From: CAYSLU01 sp964431965
GTDB lineage: Bacteria > Verrucomicrobiota > Kiritimatiellia > CAIKKV01 > CAYSLU01
DNA length: 10,280 nucleotides
Assembly: GCA_964431965.1 (NCBI GenBank)
Contig: CAYSLU010000129.1
Location: forward strand, 1 to 10,280
Direction of reading: 5' to 3'
Below, piece after piece: positions 5,508 to 10,280 of the stretch. The position numbers were made by a program, and so were the translations under genes. Position 1 is the stretch's first letter. Every line of letters begins with the position of its first letter. The notes beneath the pieces were generated by a model. That model was not told where the DNA came from and did not search any database. It saw only the letters and a list, made by a program, of their open reading frames with translations.

Positions 5508-7417
5508 GCATGCTCCGACCTCCCAGCAGGGCCGTCATTCTGGCCGCCGGCTACGGCACCCGAATGCTGCCGCTCAGCGCCCGCACGCCCAAGCCGGCGA
5601 TGCCCTTCTGGAGCCGCCCGGTCATCGCCCACACGGTCGATCTCCTCCGGCGCTGGGGCGTGCGGGACATCCTCGTCAACCTCCACGCCCAGCCGGAGCC
5701 GATCATCCACGCGCTCGCTCCGCTCGCGCGGGACGTGCGGCTGGCATACTCCTTCGAACCCGGCATCCTGGGGACCGGCGGCGCGCTGCGCCGTGCCGAG
5801 TGGTTCCTGGGCGGCGAGCCGTTCTGGGTGCTGAACGGCGACGTCGTCTGCGAACTCGACCCCGAACCTCTGCTCCGCGCGTTCGGGCGAAGTGGCCTGG
5901 CCGCCCTATGGCTCGTCCCGGACTGCGGTCCCAGGACCGTGGAGTTCCGGAGCGGGCTCATCGGATCCTTCCGCAGTACGCGCCCCGGAACAGCGGGCAC
6001 CGCCACATTCAGCGGCCTGCAACTGCTCCACCCCGCAATCCTGGACTTCCTGCCACCCGCCGGCTTCGCAACCGTGGTGGAGGCATACGAGCGAGCCATC
6101 CAAGACGGACGCCGGATTGCCGGCGTGACGGCGCCCGGATCCTTCTGGGCCGACATCGGCACACCCGAGTCCTACCTGCAGGCGCACGACGATGTCCGCA
6201 GGCTCAGACTCAAACGCCTGTGTCCCCGCCCCGGCCCCGCAGGCAAGCCCTTCTGCTCCGCCGAGCCGACGGCCCGCATGGCGCCGTCGGCTCGCGTCGG
6301 CGAGTCGGTCCTCTGGCCCGGCGCCTCCGTTAGCGCAGGTGCCGACGTCTACCGCGCCATTGTGGGCCCGGACACCGCCGTTTCGGGACGCGTGCGCCGG
6401 CTCGCGCTGCGCGCCGACCTCGCGGACGACGCGAACGTCACGCGCACGCTCAAGATGATCGGCTGGCCGGCCGAGCAGACGGTCCTCATGCCCCTTGCGC
6501 CCCGCGGGTCGGCACGCGAGTTCATCCGGCTGGAGCACCGGGGCCAGCGCCTGCTCTTCGTGCGATACTCGCTCGACCGGCCCGAGAACGCGCTGTATGT
6601 GGGACACGCGCGATTCCTGGCCCGCATTGGGATCCGGGTGCCTCGCATTGTGCTGGACCGCCCCGGGGACCGGATCTCGCTGCTGGAGGATCTGGGCGAC
6701 GACTCGGTTCTCGACCTCATGCCCGGACGCTCGCCCCGCGAGACGGAGCGTCTGTACCGTCGCGTGCTCGAAGCCGTGGCCCGCTGGCACACGAGGGCCG
6801 GCACGGCCGCACGGCGGGCGCGGCGTCCGCTCTGTCCCGGCTTCACGCCGAAGCTCTACCGCTGGGAGCACGCCTTGTTCCGCGAGCACTACCTGGAGCA
6901 CCGGCTGGGGCTCACCCCCGTCCGCGTGTCCGCCGTTGTAGCCGATCTCGAGCGGGTATCACGGATTCTGCTGCGCGTGCCGCAGGCATTGGTGCACCGC
7001 GACCTGCAGTCGACCAACGTCCTGATCTGCCGCGGCGAACCGGCCTTCATTGACTTTCAGGGCATGCGCCTGGGCCCGGCCGTCTACGACCTGGCCTCGC
7101 TGCTCTGCGATCCGTACGTCATGCTCGACGAGCCGCTGCAGGAGCGCCTGCTCGCCTACTACGCGCGGCAGGCCCCCGGGGTCCCGGCCGACGGACGTCT
7201 CTTCTGGGCGGCCGCTGTCCAACGCCTGGTGCAAGCCATTGGCGCGTATGCCCGCATGGGCCGCACCCCGGCCACGGCCCGGTTTGCCGCGCACATCGCA
7301 CCCGCGCTGCACATGATCGACCGCGCCCTGCGCCGAACCGACCCCCTCCCTGCACTCTCCATCCTCATTCGGAAGCAACTGGCGGCGTCGGACGCGAGCT
7401 CCGGCCGGGGCGACTAG
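5504..7417 (+). CDS. MurU-like nucleotidyltransferase fused to AmgK-like sugar kinase
   Basis: This 637-residue protein joins two enzymes. Residues about 8-240 are a sugar-1-phosphate nucleotidyltransferase: AVILAAGYGTRMLPLSARTPKP (10-31, the nucleotide loop with its Lys), GTGGALRRA (90-98), LNGD with D113, and WADIGTPESYL (215-225). Residues about 253-300 look like a short left-handed beta-helix. Residues about 320-620 are an aminoglycoside-phosphotransferase fold with LVHRDLQSTNVLI (H498, D500, N505) and FIDFQGMRLGPAVYDLASLL (515-534, D517), very like AmgK. In Pseudomonas, AmgK makes MurNAc-1-phosphate and MurU turns it into UDP-MurNAc as separate neighbouring proteins. The fusion would do both, in the cytoplasm. 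The start overlaps the upstream stop as ATGA; a second ATG at 5510 lies 8 bases after GGAG (5498-5501) and may be the true start. Another sugar-1-phosphate substrate remains possible, but the NamZ-like neighbour favours MurNAc. Confidence 0.85.
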   Translation: MSMLRPPSRAVILAAGYGTRMLPLSARTPKPAMPFWSRPVIAHTVDLLRRWGVRDILVNLHAQPEPIIHALAPLARDVRLAYSFEPGILGTGGALRRAEWFLGGEPFWVLNGDVVCELDPEPLLRAFGRSGLAALWLVPDCGPRTVEFRSGLIGSFRSTRPGTAGTATFSGLQLLHPAILDFLPPAGFATVVEAYERAIQDGRRIAGVTAPGSFWADIGTPESYLQAHDDVRRLRLKRLCPRPGPAGKPFCSAEPTARMAPSARVGESVLWPGASVSAGADVYRAIVGPDTAVSGRVRRLALRADLADDANVTRTLKMIGWPAEQTVLMPLAPRGSAREFIRLEHRGQRLLFVRYSLDRPENALYVGHARFLARIGIRVPRIVLDRPGDRISLLEDLGDDSVLDLMPGRSPRETERLYRRVLEAVARWHTRAGTAARRARRPLCPGFTPKLYRWEHALFREHYLEHRLGLTPVRVSAVVADLERVSRILLRVPQALVHRDLQSTNVLICRGEPAFIDFQGMRLGPAVYDLASLLCDPYVMLDEPLQERLLAYYARQAPGVPADGRLFWAAAVQRLVQAIGAYARMGRTPATARFAAHIAPALHMIDRALRRTDPLPALSILIRKQLAASDASSGRGD

Positions 7418-7444
7418 CACGGCCAGCGGCGTGAAGAGTCGGTA

Positions 7445-7469
7445 GCCGAGCCGGACGAGCATGCTCGGC
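7445..7469. repeat. Nested palindrome in the intergenic gap
   Basis: GCCGAG (7445-7450) pairs with CTCGGC (7464-7469), and inside that span CGAGCATGCTCG (7456-7467) is a perfect self-complementary 12-mer. The two pairings exclude each other. It could be a dispersed repeat unit, an operator or chance in GC-rich DNA. Confidence 0.4.
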
Positions 7470-7613
7470 GCGTCATCGAGGAGTGGCTGAACTGATGGCA
7501 TGCTTGCCCGCATCGCCGTCCGTCGGCTATCGTCGTTCCACCGCATGAGGACTTCGCCAGGAGACTGCTTCAGATGCAGGGGTTCTGCGGGAAGATCCGA
7601 GTACGTCCCACGA

Positions 7614-7668
7614 TTGACAGCAGACCAGCGTGCTGACTCTGCGATCCATGGCGGCGGGTTTGCAGGAG
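7614..7668 (+). promoter_or_regulatory. Possible -35 box and Shine-Dalgarno for the propeller gene
   Basis: A perfect TTGACA lies at 7614-7619, 52 bases before the ATG at 7671. No good -10 hexamer follows at 16-18 bases, so the promoter is tentative. AGGAG at 7664-7668, within AGGAGAG directly before the ATG, is a clear if tightly spaced ribosome-binding site and supports the start at 7671. Confidence 0.3.
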
Positions 7669-7670
7669 AG

Positions 7671-9449
7671 ATGAAGAAGGCGGTAGTCATCCTGTGGCTC
7701 ATGTGTCTTGCCGGCTTTGGGCAGGCTGACAGTTCAGTCATCCAAGGCTACTACCCGTTCGTGCTCGGTGCGGGCGGGCAGGACTACGGGAAGGCCATTG
7801 CGGTGGACTCCGACGACAACGTCCTCGTGGCGGCCTTGTACAACCAGGCAATAGACGCTGATCCCAGCATCGCAGGCACGAATCTTCTGACCAGTGCAGG
7901 TGGAACGGACACCCTCATCGCCAAGTACACGCCATACGGGTCGCTCGTATGGGCCATGAGCATGGGGGGAGGCGGAACGCCGCCCTCGATTGACGCTCCT
8001 CACGCCGTGGCCCCCGACAAGTCGAACAACGTCTATGTGGCCGGCTACTTCGGCTCTGCTGCAGCTAACGGCCGGTCATCAGACTTCGATCCCGGCTCCG
8101 GTGTGGGCAGTCTGACGGCGATCAGCGGGTATGACGCTTATCTTGCGAAGTACGACACGGGTGGCTCGTTCCTGTGGGCATTGAGCCTGGGCAATACGAA
8201 CCTGACGTTCACAGAGGAACGGGCATGGGACCTGGCTGTGGATGCAGCGGGCAATGCCTACGTCGCAGGGGCATTCGGAGGCACCGTCAACTTCAACTCG
8301 CTGTTCGGCCCGCCCCGATGGGTGACGAATCCAGGCACCGGCAGCGGACTGTTCCTTGCGAAGTACGCTCCCGACGGCAGCAATCTGTGGGCTGTCGGCC
8401 TCGGAGCGAACATTTCGAGCGTCTTCAACGAAGGCTATACCACCGTGGCTTTGGATCAGAACAGTCGTTGCTGGCTGGCTGGCAACTTCCGCAGCACCTG
8501 CAACTTCGACACGGGATCGGGCGTGAGCAATCTGACCAGCCGGGGCAATACTGACATCTTCCTTGTCCGCTGCGGGACGGACGGAGCATTCGAGGCTGTC
8601 TGCCAGATCGGCGGACCGGGCCAAGACATCGTCTCGCCCGGCGCCATGCGTTCCGACGGGGCTAATCTCTACCTGACCGGACGGTTCAGCGGCACGGCAG
8701 ACTTCGATCCGGGGCCAGCGACCAGCAATCTCACGGCTGTCGGCGGCAACAATATCTTCTTGGCGTCCTATGGTGGCACGGGCAACCTGCGCTGGGCCTT
8801 CAACATGCCCACGGCTGGCGAAACCACAGGGCAAGGCGGGCACCGAGTTGCTCTGGACGCCGGGACGAACTGCTTTGTGGCAGGCTGGTCAGGCGGGACA
8901 ACCGACTTTGATCCGTCCCCGTCAGGGACGAGCAATCTCGTCGCCCACAGCACCAGTGCCGCAGACACGTTCCTGGCCAAGTACGATTCCGCTGGCGCAT
9001 TGCTTTGGGCGCACGGTTTCGGATCGTCTAACCCCGGCACGAACGACAGCAACATCGCCGCCGGGCTGGCACTCGACTCGCACGCCAACGCATACATCAC
9101 CGGCCAGTTCTTTGGCACTGACGCCGACTTCGACCCGTCCACGAATGTCGCCGACGTGACGAGTGCGGGTGCGAACGACTGCTTCGTGGCGAAGTTCACG
9201 GCGGCGGGGGACTACTCCAGGGGCAGTGCCCTTCGGTTGGAGGACATACGGATGCCGTCACAGGATCGGATCGCCTTCGGTTGGTTCGCCCTTCGTGATC
9301 TCCACTACGATGTCACGACGTCGAGCAATCTGCTTTCGACCAACTGGACGTTCCAGGCGACGCATGTTCCTTCGGGCGATGAGACAATGGCGCATACGAA
9401 CTCAACGGAGTCGGTGCCCCGGCTCCTCCTGCGTGTCCATGGCCGCTGA
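7671..9449 (+). CDS. Secreted seven-repeat beta-propeller (SBBP-type) protein
   Basis: The protein has 592 residues. It opens with a signal peptide (KK, a hydrophobic core 5-16, likely cleavage after GQA at 19). Seven repeats of about 65-75 residues follow, at roughly 31-99, 100-174, 175-245, 246-314, 315-380, 381-451 and 452-515. The unit is AVD-x3-N-x-YVAG-x-F-x-GT-x-DFDPG-x-G-x2-NLT-x-G-x2-D-x-FLAKYD-x2-G-x-LWA-x3-G. Seven copies fit one closed seven-bladed propeller. The DFDPG segments could bind calcium, which is a guess. Residues 520-592 form a different module with HYDVTTSSNLLSTNW (545-559) and a final LLLRVHGR, like C-terminal beta-sandwich modules common in PVC secreted proteins. No PEP-CTERM tail or membrane anchor is visible. 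Its codons end in A or T more often than in flanking genes, which may mean transfer or weaker codon selection. Its role, perhaps surface binding, is unknown. Confidence 0.85.
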   Translation: MKKAVVILWLMCLAGFGQADSSVIQGYYPFVLGAGGQDYGKAIAVDSDDNVLVAALYNQAIDADPSIAGTNLLTSAGGTDTLIAKYTPYGSLVWAMSMGGGGTPPSIDAPHAVAPDKSNNVYVAGYFGSAAANGRSSDFDPGSGVGSLTAISGYDAYLAKYDTGGSFLWALSLGNTNLTFTEERAWDLAVDAAGNAYVAGAFGGTVNFNSLFGPPRWVTNPGTGSGLFLAKYAPDGSNLWAVGLGANISSVFNEGYTTVALDQNSRCWLAGNFRSTCNFDTGSGVSNLTSRGNTDIFLVRCGTDGAFEAVCQIGGPGQDIVSPGAMRSDGANLYLTGRFSGTADFDPGPATSNLTAVGGNNIFLASYGGTGNLRWAFNMPTAGETTGQGGHRVALDAGTNCFVAGWSGGTTDFDPSPSGTSNLVAHSTSAADTFLAKYDSAGALLWAHGFGSSNPGTNDSNIAAGLALDSHANAYITGQFFGTDADFDPSTNVADVTSAGANDCFVAKFTAAGDYSRGSALRLEDIRMPSQDRIAFGWFALRDLHYDVTTSSNLLSTNWTFQATHVPSGDETMAHTNSTESVPRLLLRVHGR

Positions 9450-9579
9450 GGCCACCGAGACCGATCGCCCGACGACGCTTTCAAACACCGCCTCCAGAAC
9501 GTATCTGGACGCCCCCCCTATACACAGATCGCGGATTGAGGTTGAACGAAAGATCGTCTTCGATCCGGATCGACAGCCG
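9450..9579. other. Convergent intergenic region with small palindromes
   Basis: These 130 bases separate two converging stop codons. GATCG-TCTT-CGATC (9552-9565) is a 5-bp hairpin, and it overlaps the perfect 12-bp palindrome CGATCCGGATCG (9561-9572). Together they could form a weak two-way terminator for both genes. No T-tract is present and no gene is visible. Confidence 0.35.
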
Positions 9580-10280
9580 CTACACGGGCGGCCGATCGTC
9601 AGCGCGCGGCCCTCCGCTCCGCCGCACCAGCGCGCGCAGGATAGCATCCAGAATGTGGTCGAGACGCTTGCCCACATCCTCGGCCAGGAATCGCAACACG
9701 AAGTAGCCGTGTTCCTGCAGCAGGGCGTCCTTGTGGCGGTCCCGGCGGTAGGCATCGGGATCGGACAGGTGCTGCGGGCCGTCCAGTTCCACGGCCACCC
9801 CCGCTCGGGCACAGAGCAAATCCACCTCCATTCGTCCCCCCGCGTCGAACGCGATCGGCAACACCGCATTGAGAACGAACTTCCCAGTCGTCTCGGGCAG
9901 CGTTTCCAGCCGATGGTAGAGAAACGCCTCCGTGGCACTGCGCGCACGGTGCACTCCTTGCGCATCGGATTGAAATCTCCGCGCTGCATGGACAAACAGG
10001 TTACCCAAGTGCGCATCCACGCCGTCGCGAATCAGCCGCTGAACGCTGGCCGCATAGTCGCGCTTCCACTCCGGATCGACCGGAAGCGGGACTTCGGCCG
10101 GCCAGCCCGGCACGGCGCTGGCCGGCAACAGTATGGAGTAACCGATCGCCTCGTAACCCTTGCAGCGCCGGTCGAACATGCGCGCCAGCATGGGGGCATT
10201 GAGGTCGGCGTAGTCGTATATGCGGACCTCCTTCTTGCGATCGTGCAGCCGGTGCAATCGGCCCGCGTATTGAGCGACGG
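9580..10280 (-). CDS. SF2 helicase C-terminus fused to DUF559/Vsr-like nuclease, partial
   Basis: The 5' part lies beyond the window; 232 codons are visible, entering at 10278 and ending at TAG (9580-9582). Counting from the edge, VAQYAGRLHRLHD (1-13) is helicase motif VI with its arginine finger, followed by EVRIYDYAD and MLARMFDRRCKGYEAIGY (30-47), a pattern known in DEAD/DEAH-type helicases of mobile and conflict-associated loci. Residues about 110-220 are a DUF559 domain of the PD-(D/E)xK/Vsr group: E117, D153 in MEVDLL, E164 and D166 in VAVELDG, Q169-H170, then YRRDRHKDALLQEHGYFVLRF (177-197). The product is probably a DNA translocase with an attached nuclease, acting in DNA repair or defence against foreign DNA. 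The upstream half, which would show the DEAD box and any primase or other partner domain, is missing. The two visible domains are secure; the biological role is inference. Confidence 0.85.
   Translation of the reverse strand, partial: VAQYAGRLHRLHDRKKEVRIYDYADLNAPMLARMFDRRCKGYEAIGYSILLPASAVPGWPAEVPLPVDPEWKRDYAASVQRLIRDGVDAHLGNLFVHAARRFQSDAQGVHRARSATEAFLYHRLETLPETTGKFVLNAVLPIAFDAGGRMEVDLLCARAGVAVELDGPQHLSDPDAYRRDRHKDALLQEHGYFVLRFLAEDVGKRLDHILDAILRALVRRSGGPRADDRPPV

Larger units (their letters stand above)
7418..7670. other. Intergenic gap with palindromes, no gene seen
   Basis: Directly after the kinase-fusion stop, CACGGCC (7418-7424) and GGCGTG (7428-7433) can form a 6-bp stem with one bulge and a 3-nt loop, a weak terminator candidate without a T-tract. 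A perfect 12-bp palindrome CGAGCATGCTCG (7456-7467) lies within a larger GCCGAG/CTCGGC pairing. The rest shows no convincing coding pattern on either strand, although frames run through it. Confidence 0.5.

Noticed and set aside
7500..7670. N-terminal extension of the propeller protein
   Set aside because: A typical signal peptide begins at 7671 directly after AGGAGAG; the upstream residues show no family similarity.
6959..7741. - strand open frame over the 3' end of the kinase fusion and the gap
   Set aside because: Most of it is antisense to the APH domain, with no recognised domain; only a short hydrophobic stretch in the gap is noted separately.
9402..10016. Second - strand frame overlapping the helicase gene
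   Set aside because: Arg/Cys/Ser-rich and out of frame with the clear helicase-DUF559 motifs, so it is a shadow.

Overview
The window is GC-rich, densely coding DNA from a bacterium, most plausibly a member of the PVC superphylum (Kiritimatiellota, Verrucomicrobiota or a relative). That placement is inference. It rests on the C-terminal module of the secreted propeller protein (a Y-x-V...NL...NW...R-V pattern familiar from PVC secreted proteins) and on the style of the helicase-DUF559 fusion. No rRNA, tRNA, CRISPR array or complete insertion sequence was seen.

Layout on the + strand: the 3' end of a sugar-phosphate isomerase/epimerase-like TIM-barrel gene (1-440); a GC-rich hairpin (448-476); a 12-helix ABC-2-like permease with no ATPase gene beside it (506-2173); and a 239-bp gap holding a compact element. 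That element has 17-bp terminal inverted repeats, is bordered exactly by a 10-bp direct repeat (2174-2338), and looks like a MITE-type insertion. Next come three genes joined by two 4-base ATGA overlaps: a soluble hybrid histidine kinase with a receiver at each end (2413-4341), a divergent DUF1343/NamZ-like exo-N-acetylmuramidase (4338-5507), and a fused nucleotidyltransferase plus sugar kinase resembling MurU joined to AmgK (5504-7417). After a 253-bp gap comes a secreted protein of seven propeller repeats (7671-9449), with visibly more A/T-ending codons than its neighbours. On the - strand, converging on it, is the 3' part of a superfamily II helicase ending in a DUF559/Vsr-like nuclease domain (9580-10280, cut by the window edge).

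The strongest functional story is the three-gene cluster. NamZ-type enzymes release MurNAc from the non-reducing ends of peptidoglycan chains. AmgK phosphorylates MurNAc at the anomeric position, and MurU converts MurNAc-1-phosphate to UDP-MurNAc. Here all three steps are encoded on one transcript with only two enzyme genes, behind a signalling kinase that is translationally coupled to them. The sequence shows the overlaps, the domain order and the motifs. The assignment to MurNAc salvage and the idea that the kinase responds to cell-wall material are inference. The NamZ-like protein lacks several family signature motifs and a signal peptide, so its substrate and location are uncertain.
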